A DNA stretch of 64,000 nucleotides from Antilocapra americana (GCA_007570785.1 ML664161.1:8750352-8814351); one strand, 5' to 3'. Counted from the stretch's first letter, positions 12,025 through 23,802 are shown. Program-made: numbers and translations. The notes: generated from the sequence alone by a model not told the origin.

Positions 12025-12176
12025 GGGATTTCCCTGGTGGTCCAGTGGCTCAGACTCAGGGTTCCCAATGCAGGGGGCCTGCATTCTATCCCTGGTCAGG
12101 GAACTAGATTCCACATGTCACAACTGAAGATCCTGCATGCCATAACTGAGATCCAGCACAGCCAAATAAATAAATA
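12025..12176 (+). mobile_element. CHR-type tRNA-derived SINE just upstream of the FNDC3B exon
   Basis: Head gggatttccctggtggtccagtgg, then ccaatgcagggggcc, a ccctggtcagggaactagatt core, repeated acaactgaagatcc units, then the cagccaaataaataaataa tail. The tail ends about 44 bp before the exon, inside the normal branch-point and polypyrimidine window. Confidence 0.9.
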
Positions 12177-12210
12177 AGAATAAATTAAAAAAATTGAAAT
12201 TAATGTGTTA

Positions 12211-12219
12211 TTTTGGCAG
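12211..12219 (+). other. FNDC3B: 3' splice site of FNDC3B exon
   Basis: The acceptor is ttttggcag, directly before the first codon of the exon. The polypyrimidine tract is short: upstream, the A-rich tail of a CHR SINE runs to about 12190. Candidate branch-point adenines lie in the taa-containing stretch 12195-12205. Confidence 0.85.
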
Positions 12220-12295
12220 GTTATTCTCGTTCAAGTGAATCCAGGTGAGACTTTCACAATAAGAGCGGAGGATGGAACACTGCAGTGCATTCAAG
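12220..12295 (+). CDS. FNDC3B: FNDC3B coding exon (N-terminal region, 76 nt, internal exon)
   Basis: The exon reads in phase 0 as 25 codons plus one base and includes VILVQVNPGETF and RAEDGTLQCIQ. I recognise this as the segment near residue 40-60 of FNDC3B. The paralogue FNDC3A has GEAFTIRREDGQFQCI here, so FNDC3B fits better. It is bounded by an acceptor (ttttggcag, ending at 12219) and a strong donor (caag|gtaagg, from 12296). It starts in phase 0 and ends in phase 1, so skipping it would shift the frame. FNDC3B is known as a membrane-anchored ER-associated protein with a proline-rich N-terminus, nine fibronectin type III domains and a C-terminal membrane segment. It is linked to adipocyte differentiation (FAD104) and cell adhesion/TGF-beta signalling. 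The exon precedes the FN3 repeats and adds only N-terminal sequence. No stop codon interrupts it. The neighbouring coding exons are not in this window. Confidence 0.93.
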
Positions 12296-12301
12296 GTAAG
12301 G
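12296..12301 (+). other. FNDC3B: 5' splice site of FNDC3B exon
   Basis: The donor is caag|gtaagg, close to the vertebrate consensus. It leaves one base (g) of a split glycine codon for the next exon, as expected from the FNDC3B reading frame. Confidence 0.9.
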
Positions 12302-12739
12302 AAGTTTTTTGTAAGCTTTCTAATAAAAAAAAAAAATTTCCCTTTTTATTTTATGGAAGTAAAGTTTATCTCTGAGTCTGCATGGGATTTTCTAGAAGTA
12401 AAATTTATCTTGGATTTCTTTTTTGCTTTTTTTTTTTTAATGCTGAGTGGGCCTGTGATGTATAAGTGGCACAGTTAAATAACTCGAGTATTCTATTGAC
12501 TTTTAAGTGAATTAAATCAACTTGGGAAAGCTTGCATTGTCTTCATGTATTATGGAATTAGGTCCCCTGAAAATATCCAGAGATTTTTAAGAGACCTTAA
12601 AATTCCAGTAGAAAACAGCATGTACTTTTTCAAGTTAGATGAAAGTTTCAAATACATACTGTGACGCTATCCAAATGATGCTTTTAGAGGTAAAAACCGA
12701 TACTGAAGATCTCCTAGTTATTTTCTGCTGAGTCACAGG

Positions 12740-13180
12740 TTGCTCAGAGTTGGTAGCTGTATACAGCATTGGTTGTCTGGTTTCTGTGGGTCAGGAGTTT
12801 AGTTGTGTCCTGTGGCTTTGGGCCTATGGAGGCACTAAGATCCGAGTGTGGGCCAGTGCTGCAGTCTCTGTGAGGCTTGTCTGAGTGTCAGCCTGTTTCC
12901 CGGCGCGCCTAAGTGGCTGTTGGCAGGGTTTAGGGTGTTTTGTGGGCTAGTGGCAGCTTCCGTCTGTTGCTTGCTAAGTGGCCTCTCCATGGAGGTGCTT
13001 ACATGACGGCTGCTGGCCTCATCGGAGCAGCAGCTACAGGGCGGGAGGGAGTACTCTGTCTAACCCACTCGAGAACAGTGATTACACAGAATGCAGATAC
13101 TAGCAGGCAGGGGTCACTGGGGGCCCTTCTACGAGGCTGCCCACCACAGTGCATCCTCTGCCCGCAGTAATTCATGTCTC
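12740..13180 (+). repeat. Old interspersed repeat, family not named
   Basis: ggtttctgtgggtcaggag, then ggctgttggcag, then aagtggcctctccatgg follow the order of a common mammalian repeat I cannot name with confidence. It is CpG-bearing, including a cggcgcgcc at 12901-12909. The 76-codon ORF here is probably chance. Confidence 0.45.
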
Positions 13181-13406
13181 TCCTGTGTGCAAGATACCCT
13201 CGCCGAAGACCTCCAAAAGTCTTATTCCATTACTGCATCAGCTCTCCAGAATCTTGTTATCTAAATAAACTCCCAGTATAGTGAGGCTCCTTGAATGTAG
13301 TTCTTTAAGGACGGCTTCTAGGCCATTTCAGTTAATTTCTAGTTTGTGTAATACTGGTGCCTCTTCTCTGTCATTCACTTTGGAGAAAGAGAGAGGGAGA
13401 CATAGG

Positions 13407-13450
13407 TACTCTGATCCATATGAAGTTCTACTCTGATCCATATCAAGTTC
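13407..13450. repeat. 22-bp tandem duplication
   Basis: tactctgatccatatgaagttc is followed at once by a copy with one mismatch (g to c). Two units only. Confidence 0.95.
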
Positions 13451-14348
13451 TACTCTAGGAAGATCAACCCAGATCTGGAGTTAGTCTGCTGTGTTGGAGG
13501 GCACTCTGGTGATAGCTTTTTGGCAGTGATTGGGATTACGGGACAAATGGTAAATTGGCCTGTAATGAAGTTCAGTTCTAGGTTGTTGGTTAGACTGAAA
13601 TCTGCCCAAAGGTCTAATTTTTAATACCTGGGCTTGCTCACCAATATATAAAGAAAATGAAGGGAAACGCCCTTTAATTTTAGTTTTCCATAGTGAACTA
13701 CATGGAAAAACAATTTTTTTCTATCCTGCATAATAGAGTATGCCGCTATGTAGCTTCACCACTTGTTTTTTTAACTGTAAGAACAAAAATTTAGGAAAAA
13801 ATTTAAAACTCATTTCAATTGCAGTTAATCTGAAATGATTTAGCTGTTTCATGAACGGTATTTTTTCTGATGGCATTTTGCAAGTTGTGTCCCTGAAATT
13901 GATCTTTGGTGTTCTAAACCATTTAAAAGCCAAATCTAGTCTTTGGTGATAAATCATACAAAGGAACTTCTGATAAAAGAAGAGAGAAAATATTTTAAAG
14001 TAGGATAGGATACAGAATCTTCCACCTACTTGTATTACTGTAACATATTATCAACAAATAAAACCTCAAAATTCACTCTGTATCTTTAAAAAAAAGAACA
14101 AACTAGATGAAAAAACTAGATGAAAAGTTTTTTTGCCTACATAGAATGAAGCTAATGTTTCCAGTACAGTAAGAGAATAGTTGAGCTTCTGGTCACAGTA
14201 AGGTTGGAACTCAGCATACTGGCTGGAAGACTGTCACTCTGCAACTGAGTATGTGTAATAGAATCTATAAGAAGCAAATTGCTGAGTGGATCAACTTGTA
14301 TACAATCCACTTTTTCATGCCACCTGCTTTTACTTTTGGTGTCTGAAG

Positions 14349-14350
<2 letters not shown>
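13451..14350. other. Unique intronic sequence
   Basis: AT-rich, no recognised element and no coding signal. A minus-strand 78-codon ORF at 13721-13957 is not recognisable. Confidence 0.5.
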
Positions 14351-14385
<35 letters not shown>

Positions 14386-14408
14386 TATATGTGTATGTGT
14401 GTATGTAT
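14351..14408. repeat. (GT)n microsatellite with imperfect (TATG) extension
   Basis: About 17 pure GT units to 14384, then ctatatgtgtatgtgtgtatgt. The minus-strand His-Thr ORF overlapping it is an artefact. Confidence 0.95.
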
Positions 14409-15175
14409 TCATCTTATTCATCTAGTTAGCCTCTTCCTCACATTTTTTTGAGTGCATGTTTGTAACCGGTATACTCTGCAGGGTATTTTGCATGTATATT
14501 GCTCTGCCAACAATGGGAGCTTTGTATTTATTCATGATGCTACTTGGAGATAAGTGACACTAACACCCCTTTCAGTGATTTTAAAAAAAATGCCCTTGAT
14601 TGAAGAAGAATTGTGGAGCCATTATCTTTGGCTTCCTCCGAGTCTCTTAGTCTTTATTTTCTTCTGAACACCCAGGTACTGTGGTTATCTTTATTTGGAA
14701 CATATTGGCACCTGGCCCAGCTAATTGAAATGACACAGGACAGGATGAGAGGGACAAGGACCTGGAACCCCAAGTGGTTTGCTAGGGCTTGGGAGGCACT
14801 GGGACAACAGGATCAACTGCAGGAACTGGAAGGAACCCTAGTCCAGACCCATTGTTGGCCATTCAGGTGTAATAGGCAGTCACTCAGGCCGAGTATCCTC
14901 ACTGACCCCTTCATTTGCGTTCCAGTGTGAGTAAGTGAATGCTTCACTCCAGGTGGGTAGAATATATCAATATAGAGTATGGGAATAGGCAATATATTTA
15001 AAAATTCATTGTGATTAACATCCTTATCATTGCTAATATATATATTTTTCAACTTTTAGGCTTATGTATTCTCTCGTTGAATGGGTGTGACAGATACATA
15101 TGAAGCTGAGACCTGTAGAGGTTAACACACAGATACAGTCACATAGGGAGAAAGAGCAGGGTTCTTGTTTTTCAA
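14409..15175. other. Unique intronic sequence
   Basis: No recognised element. An ORF of 105 codons (14613-14930) shows no known domain. Confidence 0.5.
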
Positions 15176-15177
15176 AT

Positions 15178-15438
15178 GATGGTATTTATTTTTGGCTGCG
15201 CTGGGTCTTTGTGGCTTCTCAGGGTTTTCTCTAGTGGTGAGCCGGGGCTCCTCTCTAGTTGCGGTCAGCGCCTGGACTCAGTAGTTTTGGCTCCCGGGGT
15301 TTAGAGCACAGGCTCAGTGGTTGTGGCCCACAGGCTTAGGTGCTCAGCTGCATGTAGGATCTTCCTGGATCAGGGATTGAACCCATGTCTTCTGCATTGG
15401 CAGGCGGATTCTTTGCCACTGAGCCACCAGAAAAGCCC
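15178..15438 (-). mobile_element. CHR-type SINE (long form)
   Basis: Reverse orientation: tatttatttttggctgcgctgggtc at the left, ggctcagtggttgtggccc in the middle, and attggcaggcggattctttgccactgagccacc at the tRNA-related end. Confidence 0.92.
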
Positions 15439-18400
15439 CAGGAATAGAGCTCTTTATTGCCCTGCTCTGTGGCTCTACATCGGGGAGTCATGAACGGAAA
15501 TCGACTCCATTTTCTTGACCACATGACAAAAACAAGATGGCTTCTGATTCTTGGAGTAGCAGGATTCTGGGAAGGATGCCGGATGAGGTCTTGTTCCCCA
15601 GGATAAGATGGAGGTGGTTTGCAGAGCAAAAATGGGTGGTGGAGGCTTAGTCTTTGGAGTGAGACAGGAATCCTGTTAACAGAAGTAAGAGCAGGATAGT
15701 TTGATATTGGGAGTATTGCTTTATAAATGCTTAAATTGTTTCTGTCCAAAGACAGGATTGGGCCCAGAGTTAGGGTGGGTTGAACTTCTAGGTGGGGCTT
15801 CCACTTACAGTGCTGGAAGGAGAGAGGTACAATGGTAGAGGACTGGTTAGGAAAGGATCAGAAATTGAGTCATACTGTAATGGAAACTTCTGAAAGAAGT
15901 ATTTGCATTTTACCAAAGATTAGAGTTAAGAGAATGAAGCTCTAGTTATGCTCTTTCAACACCAGCCAGAAGATGGAGAGGTGGTTTTTTTTGGCAGGGG
16001 TGGAGCGACGGTTGGTGGTGGTGGCCTTCCTGGAAATTCAAGTCATACCCATTGCTTACGCCATGGTTGAAACTGTCAGCTCTGTAGCTTTGCTATTTCA
16101 ACATTAGCCAGCAGGTTAAGGATTGCTGGTGGGGCGTGGGGGGGGGGTGTGTGTGTGTGGAGACTTGTGACTTAGGGGTAGGGAGAGAGGAGCTGGTTGC
16201 AGGCCTCCCTGGAAACTTGGAAATTACACCATATGTGGTCAGCCCCCTTTGCTTGTAGTTGCATTTGTTAGCGTAATGATTTTCTCTGTTGGACATTTAT
16301 GACATCACTAGAAAATCCTCAGAAGCTTATTGTGATGCCATGAAAAGGCATTCTGGAAATTCAGAGCAAATAAAAATAAAGAATATTGTTACTCTGGGGA
16401 AAAAAGGAGAGTTTTGTTTTTGTTTTCATGGGAATGTCCTTGGTGATAATGAAGGAAGAAAAACACAGGAAACATACAATATGCTGTGAAAGCAGATTCA
16501 TTTCTAATGGAATATTTCTCAATATTTTCCATGAAAGATGAATCATGGGTCTTGAAGGGGTCACAAAAGGTCATAGTTCATTCTCACTGGGAGGCAGCAC
16601 TATACCTATGGCATCCTAGACAAATTTTTCTTTCCTAGGCCAGATGAAAGTGTGTAAAGAGCTAATTGTTGGGGGAGAAAAGAGTCTTAGCAATCAATAT
16701 GAATTCTTTCCTTTGCTTAAATTCAAACGTTAATAAAGGGCGGCCGCAGGTCTCTCCCATTATTTTCATATCCTCGTCTGGGCCGAGGTCTGGCAGTGCA
16801 GCCTTCCTTCCTGTCCACACATGCCATCTTTTTTTTTTTTTTTTCTGGGCCATTTCTCTGCTCCCTGTAAAACCGTTCAGCCAAAACAAATACCACACTT
16901 CCTTTAAGCTTTAGGTCAGTCTCCTTCAGGAGGGCCCTCCCCCGCCCCCCATTTCAGTCCATTCTGACCCTTCTCTGCGTTCCTGGAGGAGCAGGTGGAG
17001 GTATCACTACCTGTAACCCTCTGGTCGTACGTGTATACCTTTCCTTAACCCTTGAATTGGACTGTGAATTCAGCTGTGACAGGAAACACCATATCCTCCA
17101 CCCTAACCCACCCCAGCCACACAGCCTGGCAATAATTCTTGACTTTAGACCCCTGACTAGCTCTGACATTACATCAGATGTGATGATATTTCTTTTAACT
17201 TTTACTTTTGTGCTGAGAACTTAAAGTTGTTTAGTTACGTGACTTTAGTGGCTTTTAAAATCTCTGTAGAATAACTTTCAAATCACATTTTAATTAAAGC
17301 CAATCAGTTTCCTTTAAAAAAAATTTGTAAGTCTGAAGGACTTTCATATTGACCTGTATTAATGCTGCAATTTTTGTCTTTCAAGACTGTTATATTTCAA
17401 ATCATGAGCCTGAAGAAAACAGATGAATGTTATGGTGATAACAGCAAAAACAAGATAAAAGTGAAATGCTTGGGATCACCATTATTCTAATGAAGAATAA
17501 TATTTAAATATATTTAATTGCTAGTGTTCTTTGTCCAGAATAACCCAAACATTTTGCAAAGATGATTATTACTCTGCCAGTCTGTGTAATTAAGTGGGTA
17601 GAGATCTTGAAATGGCAGGAGGGAAGCTCCAGGAAAACCCCTTCTCTGAGATGGCTGTAGTGTGGATGCTATTAGAGTGGAAACTTTTTCCCCCTCCTGC
17701 TTTACTCTCCCTAAGCCTTCTTCAGCTCTGTCTGACTCTGCCTGCCCCACTGAGTGTGGGAACCGTATCATTGATGAACAGCACGCTCTGCTCACAGGCT
17801 CTGTGAATGACACCATTGAGAGCCATTCCACATTTCTGAATCTCCTTGTTTGTCTCCCTCCCACCCCCTCACCCTGCCATATTCAGAATCCAGACTGCCA
17901 CAGGGACCTTCAAGTTACTATTTTTTTTTTTTTCCTCATTTTGTACTTTAAGTGCATTTATTAGACTTGTTTGGCACATTAAAAGACCAACCTAACATTC
18001 TTTCTAAGATTTTTATGACACGTCCTAGGGAGCTCTCATTGTCTCCTGCTTTGTTAATTGAGAAATGACATGAGTGATGTTATTGGGAGGGCTTACAAAC
18101 TGAGGTAGACTATCATTTCACGAGCAAATCTATATGGTCTGTGCCTTTAAAGCAGACTGCCTGAAAATGAGGTATTCCTGCTTTACTAGCTTAAAACCAA
18201 GGAAGGGGACCTGCTGCAAATGAAGTCAGGCTTCTGAGATAGATTGCACCCTTGTCCTGGCTTAAATTTGCAAACAAGTTTTTCATCAAAACTATTTGGG
18301 TGGTTTGAAAGTGAAATTACTGCATATGACTGCCTTTAAATCTTTCAGAATCTTTGCAAACTTTCATTACATTAAATATGTATTTGATTTTTATTTGATT

Positions 18401-19301
18401 GTATTTAATTTATGGAAAATCTGCATTATATGGGGAAAGGGTTTTTTTTTTTTCCCTGTTACAATTTTTGTATTTTGAGAGCTTTTTTCAGAGCACAGGA
18501 AACCTCTTTTAAAGTCAATTTGTTTTGCATCTGGGGATTTGTGAGAGATCACTAACCTGAAATCTTACTGTGAACAGTTAAGGTCTCACTTGAGAAATCT
18601 TGTAGAATTGAAAATACCAAATCTTTAGCCCAGGCTAGCCCTTCTGTACTGCCCATCTTTTTGACTAATCCAAAGCTACATTTGGTGAGAGTTATTAGTA
18701 CATAGTCTTCCAGTGAGGCTCTAGGTTGAGAGAATCTTTGAGTTTCTAGGAAGATCTGAATTACTTCACCAACTTGCCAGCTCATTTTATAACTTAAGCT
18801 TTGGGACAAATTGGTCTTTTACCTGTGTGTGTGTAGTATTAATAAAAGGTTGATGAAAAATCACTTTTAGCATTGTGGAGTATACCTGATCTCTCAAATG
18901 CTTGGAAGCCTTATTTTGGGTGTGATGATCTGCCTTTTCTCTCACACACAGCGTACATAGTTGTTTGTGCAAACAGGAGTTTTGTATGCTGACCTCATAG
19001 GTCCCCTTTCAGACAATAGCTTGCTGCTGAGTAATTGGAAGATTACCAGCAGAGTGATAAGAACCGGTAAATACTGATGTGCCTAGAGCGGAAAGCCCAG
19101 TTTTTGGAGGGGGTAGGAGGAGAGTCTGGGATGCAAAGTGCAGCTGTCATTATTCTGGGACCAAGTAATGTCATGAGAGTGGTTACATCAGTGCCAGACT
19201 GTGCTGCATCCCAGGAGGTGTGAAGTCCATCTGTAGATGTACCCACTGTGTCTGCTTTGCCCAGTTATCTTGATTGTCTTTAGCTATTCTTACGTATTCA
19301 T
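15439..19301. other. Unique intronic sequence with low-complexity patches
   Basis: Mostly non-repetitive. It holds a G/GT-rich patch at 16136-16159, T-runs at 16830-16844 and 17921-17934, and a gcggccgc octamer at 16741-16748. Several ORFs of up to 137 codons on both strands overlap one another and show no domain. The 137-codon one runs into the adjacent SINE. Confidence 0.5.
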
Positions 19302-19500
19302 GGGGCTTACCTGGTGGTTCAGTGATAAAGAATCCACCAGCCAATGCAGGAGACAAAAATATTGGAGTGGGTAGCCATGCCCTCCTCCATGGGGCATTTT
19401 TGCCTGGAGAATCTCATGGACAGAGGAGCCTGGAGGGCTACAGTCCATAGAGTTGCAAAGAGTCAGACATGAGTGAGTGACTAAACCACCTCCACCACCA
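19302..19500 (+). mobile_element. Bov-tA SINE
   Basis: ggggcttacctggtggttcag head, tggagtgggtagccatgcc, cagaggagcctggagggct and gttgcaaagagtcagacatgag, with a (CCACCA)n-like tail. A segment in the head is deleted around 19355. Confidence 0.9.
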
Positions 19501-19624
19501 CCACCATACATTGATAATTAGGACAAAAACTTTACCCAAAATTATATTCTCACACTTTCTTTGGTCTTTTAAAAGCTTGAGTGATTTAATTGCTAGAAGT
19601 TATAAAAATTATGTTCTACGAGTA

Positions 19625-19765
19625 AAGGCTCTGTAGTGCGAATCCCTGATTGTTTGCTAGATAATGGTTAAACTCTTAATCCCAATTTCCTCTCTTAAAT
19701 TGGAGGTAGTGGGAATCCTTATGCCATAAGGTTGTAAGATAATCCATTGTAAATACCAGCATCAT
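19625..19765 (+). repeat. Probable MIR remnant
   Basis: cttaatcccaatttcctctcttaaattgg, followed by cataaggttgtaagataat, follows MIR order with high divergence. Confidence 0.5.
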
Positions 19766-20050
19766 CACCATCACCGTCTAGTAATGTATGCAGCTTTGGT
19801 GATGATTTTTGTCCTAAAGTGATGCCATGATCAGTTGTGAGCAGTGATTTGATTACCTGGCTCATGGAAATCTGTCTTAAGTTCTGGCCTCTGTTTTATT
19901 GCCAACCTAACAATAGGCTTGCTTTTATGGGGTTGATGGTGATGGAAACATTTCAGATGAAGGTTTATGGAAATGTATAGATACTGTTCAGATAAAGGAT
20001 TGTGAATAAAACAGTGGCTCCACCTGTTCCTACGTGTAAAGTAAGTTTTG

Positions 20051-20085
20051 TAGTTGAAGCTTCAAGCTGTAGTTGAAGCTTCAAG
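20051..20085. repeat. Short tandem duplication
   Basis: tagttgaagcttcaagctg, followed by its first 16 bases again. Each unit contains the palindrome ttgaagcttcaa. Confidence 0.9.
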
Positions 20086-20309
20086 AAACAGCGTTTCTTT
20101 TTCTGAATGATAAACAGTTAACTCTCACACTGTACCTGAGAGGCCCTATTCAGATGGGCCTGTGAAGCAGTTCCTATGGGTAAGCCTTCCCTCCTTTAGG
20201 CCTCGTCGTTCACATTTCAATGAAATTCCGGACTTCTTTAATCTTTATTTAATGTATTTTGCTCTTAGGCCAAACTTAAGGGGCAGTAAAGCATATTGGT
20301 AAGATTATT

Positions 20310-20530
20310 ATGGGTTTTGGGGTAAGATTGCCTGGCTTAGAAGTCCCCTGCATGTTAGATGTATATCATAAAAGCAATTACTTCTCTTTACCTACACCTA
20401 ATCTGTAGAATTGGAATAATAATAACAGTCTTAAAGAATTGCTGTGGGGATTAAATGACATATTGGGTAGAAAGCACTTAGAAAAGTTTCTAAAGCAATG
20501 CAAGGTCCAATAAAAAAGGAACCATTATTA
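20310..20530 (+). repeat. MIR SINE
   Basis: attgcctggcttagaagtcc, ctaatctgtagaattggaataataataac, attgctgtggggattaaatgac and gaaagcacttagaaaagt match MIR order along most of its length. Confidence 0.8.
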
Positions 20531-21553
20531 GGCTCCCAGTATCCTTTACAGCTAGACATTGAACCACCCATTATTTTTGTTACTTGTCAGTTTAAAGCGT
20601 TTCAGGAAAGCTTTTTGGAACATGAGGCATTGGTTAGGAGTTTTCAGATGTCTTAACACTTTAGTTATAATGCTTCAAAATAATAATGTTTCCTAATAAT
20701 AAACACGTTTAAAAATTATGCAATGGGAGTTTAGCTTCTGTGCCCTTTTGTCTTGCAGGCTTGCTCAGCAATGACTAAAATGTCATTTCTGAGGGCACCA
20801 CTGCTTGGAGTTCCTTAAAAGTCATGGATCGTTGTGTGCCAGATAGTTCCAAAGAAGCTAATTGTCTCATTATCTTGATTGTCTGCCACGTTTTATTTCA
20901 CAGCTTGTAGTCTTTAGTTCATCCTTTATTCTTTGTGTATTTTTTACCTTTGTTTTTACACTTACAATTTGAAATGGAAAATTTCATGTAAAGAAGACTG
21001 TAAAGGATTCTTAAAGTTTAGGGGTCAAATCTTAGTAATCTTTGTATCCCAGTGCCTGGCCAGCACCTCCTAGGTGTCCAGAAAGAAAGGAAAGTCATTT
21101 CCTAATAAACTGCTGAAAAATCATGTCAAAATGATGGGGAAAATCTTAGTTAATTCACAGAGGTAATTTTTTGTTTTTGTTATTATGCTGAAGTAGTTAA
21201 GTTTGGTTATTTTTTACTCTCCATTCCTCAAGTTAAGGTAATGAATGGGAGGTATAAGTTTGTTTCCAAAAGCACACAGTAATTCTGAAGTCCAATATAT
21301 AGGTTAGCTCCCTTATTTGTAAAAAACATGAGGGAATGATCATTATATTCATTCTTTTGAAAACGTTTTTCTTTTGTGAGGAGTAGGCTAGAAACACCCT
21401 GGAAGGCTATTTAATTGTGGAAGATGGACCAACTTTATCTTTTATATTATTAGCAAGTAATTTAGATTATTCATTAGTATTTTATTGTTTTCAAGCAGTT
21501 ACAAATTATTGCCATTATCTGTAGCAGTAAACTCTCAATAAACCCCATGTCAA
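20531..21553. other. Unique intronic sequence
   Basis: I see nothing but AT-rich single-copy-looking DNA here. Confidence 0.5.
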
Positions 21554-21563
21554 ACCCAGGAAT

Positions 21564-21836
21564 GGAGAAGGCAGTGGCACCCCACTCCAGTACTCTCTCC
21601 TGGGAAATTCCATGGATGGAGGAGCCCGGGAGGCTGCAGTCCATGGGGTCCTTAAGAGTTGGACACTGAGCGACTTCACTTTCACTTTTTCTTTCATGGA
21701 TCGGAGAAGGAAATGGCAACCCACTCCAGTGCTCTTGCCTGGAGAATCCCAGGGACGGGGGAGCCTGGTGGGCTGCCGTCTATGGGGTTGCACAGAGTCG
21801 GACACGACTGAAGCGACGCAGCAGCAGCAGCAGCAG
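21564..21836 (+). mobile_element. Bov-A2 dimeric SINE with target duplication
   Basis: Two Bov-A units in forward orientation (ggagaaggcagtggcacccc and ggagaaggaaatggcaaccc), ending in (CAG)6-7. The 10-bp sequence acccaggaat flanks it at 21554-21563 and 21837-21846. Overlapping ORFs of up to 115 codons on both strands are SINE-derived. Confidence 0.95.
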
Positions 21837-21910
21837 ACCCAGGAATATTAGATAGAGTGCACTTTAAATTGTAAATGAGTTTGATCACTGAAGTAAGTGG
21901 AGTTGTTACG

Positions 21911-21950
21911 GTGATTTTTCTCTTCCTCCGGTGATTTTTCTCTTCCTCCG
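21911..21950. repeat. Perfect 20-bp tandem duplication
   Basis: gtgatttttctcttcctccg occurs twice with no spacer and no mismatch, about 65 bp after the Bov-A2. Identity suggests a recent event. Confidence 0.97.
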
Positions 21951-23439
21951 TCAGCAGAGTGATTGGTGAGATGGTGAGGGGCAGGCAGGAGGCCAAGGCA
22001 GCCCGAATGAGGGCAGTGCTGGTGGGTGTGGAAGTGGGCACAGAAATTCGAATTGTATACGAGACAGTCCTGACTTGCTGACCAGGGAGACACTGAAGAA
22101 AGGGAGTGAGCTGTGTAATAGATGTTGTATGTTTCCCTAAGATAGGCGGAATCTAGTCCTTTAGGAAAATGTTTGTCTTACAGTGTAAACAATAGTGACT
22201 AAACATTTTGTACTCTGTCATAATTGGGCGAACATTAGGATTAACAAAACAAAGAAAAAAAATCTAAGTGCTTTTTTTTCTGGTAGTATTGCTTTTCAGA
22301 GGAGAGTTTCAGTGACTTGAAAGGTATTTTGCACACTATGTTTAAGGATGTGAAGACAGTTGGGTGTGTTTTAATACTTCTTTCTGGAACCGTCCATCTA
22401 AATGTGGAGAAAAGTGACTTCCAAACTGCCCACATCAGCAGCTTTCCTTTATGACTCCTGGTTTGGGGTTCTTTGAATATACCCACATTTCTTAGTTGGC
22501 TAAATATACCCCCCCTCCACCCCCCGCCTTTAGCAGTTTGGAGAGAAAAGTTGATTGTTGAAAACTCTTCAAATCTTTTTGTGTTAAAAATGGAAGCATT
22601 CCATAATTTAAAGTAACATCTTTATGGACACTTCATATATTGCAGTGTAATAGAACCAGAATTGACATGTTTGGTGGTATCTTTCTGGCTGTAGGTGTGT
22701 CCACATTTTCACTTAATTTTAAAAGTTTTCAATTACTAACAAATAATAATTTCTGCTCTAAACTGGTAAGAGGAGGTGAAACATCGAGGGAAGAAAACTC
22801 TTTGGGAAAGGAATGGAAACTTGAAAAGATAAGCACAAGCATTATTCTTAGTGTGTTTTTGAGTGAAAGTATGCTATTGTCTGCTAGAAGACCAACCAGA
22901 TAAATTTTATCTGTTGTGTTATGTAGTTCTCAGGGAAGTGGATATACATACTCACGTATACACTTGACTTCATGTGGATGTCAAATTAAACTCGGCCTGT
23001 TCTTTGCTTGAAGTTGCATGTCTTTGACAGCTAGCTGTCTGGTCTGGATTGTTTTTGTTAGCAGGGATTGGATCGTTTAACATCAGTTCAGGGTGTCTGA
23101 TGCTAGATCCAGCCATGTCAATTCTCTGTGCCTGCTGTGAGGATACAAGCAGTGCAGACAAAACAAGTATTTAGGCCTGGCTAGAACTTAGCTTGTCTCC
23201 TCCAGTTGAGGAAGAATGATCTTTGCAGGTGTTAATCAAACCTATTTTATACTTCCCTTGCCTGAGTAAGCTGAAATAGTCATAAAATGTTAAAATGTAG
23301 CAAAAGTGTTGCTTATTATCCTGTAAGTTACAAATCAAGACCAGAGATCAATTTGGTTAATTTAGTCTCAAAAGTCAAGACATGTCTTATTTTATGTGTC
23401 AAGCATTCACTTTTTTTAGTGAGTACTTAAAAAAAATTT
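21951..23439. other. Unique intronic sequence
   Basis: No recognised element apart from a C-rich patch at 22510-22528. Confidence 0.5.
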
Positions 23440-23525
23440 TTTATAGTGGTAAAAAATCACATAATATAAAACATTATTTTAACCGTATAGTTCAGTGGCA
23501 CTAAGGACCTTCACATTGTTGTAAG
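23440..23525 (-). repeat. L1 3'-end remnant
   Basis: atagtggtaaaaaatcacataatataaaac, then gttcagtggcactaagga, then ttcacattgttgt is the antisense of an old L1 3' region. Confidence 0.6.
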
Positions 23526-23585
23526 CATTCACATTTTGAGTGACTTAGTTCTTGAGTCTTATGCTTAAGGTAAAGAACGCCTCTA

Positions 23586-23802
23586 GGCTTCTTTACCAGG
23601 TGGCTCACTGGTAAAGAATCCACCTGCCAATGCAGGAGACTCAGGTTTGATTCTTTGGTCAGGAATATCCCCCGGAGCAGGAAATGGCAATCCGCTCCAG
23701 TATTCTTGCCTGGGAGATCCCAGGGACAGAGGATCCTGGCGGGCTGCAGGATCCATGGGGTCGCAAAAGAGTTGGACACAACTTAGCAACTAAATAACAA
23801 CA
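23586..23802 (+). mobile_element. Bov-tA SINE
   Basis: ggcttctttaccaggtggctc head, aatgcaggagactcagg, ccagtattcttgcctggg, and gggtcgcaaaagagttggacac, then an aacaacaa tail. Confidence 0.93.

Larger units (their letters stand above)
1..12219 (+). other. FNDC3B: FNDC3B intron upstream of the exon (partial)
   Basis: This is inferred from gene orientation: the + strand carries the exon, so everything before it is the 3' part of the preceding intron. No ATG-bearing FNDC3B exon was found here. The repeats inside are listed separately. Confidence 0.85.

Noticed and set aside
14152..14421. Minus-strand ORF with a His-Thr repeat
   Set aside because: The repeat is only the translated (GT)n tract.
21515..22041. 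Several ORFs of 79-115 codons on both strands
   Set aside because: They run through a Bov-A2 SINE. The same peptide patterns (SCLENPMDRGAW-like, SPGKNTGVGCHFLLQ-like) recur in every Bov-A/Bov-tA copy of the window.
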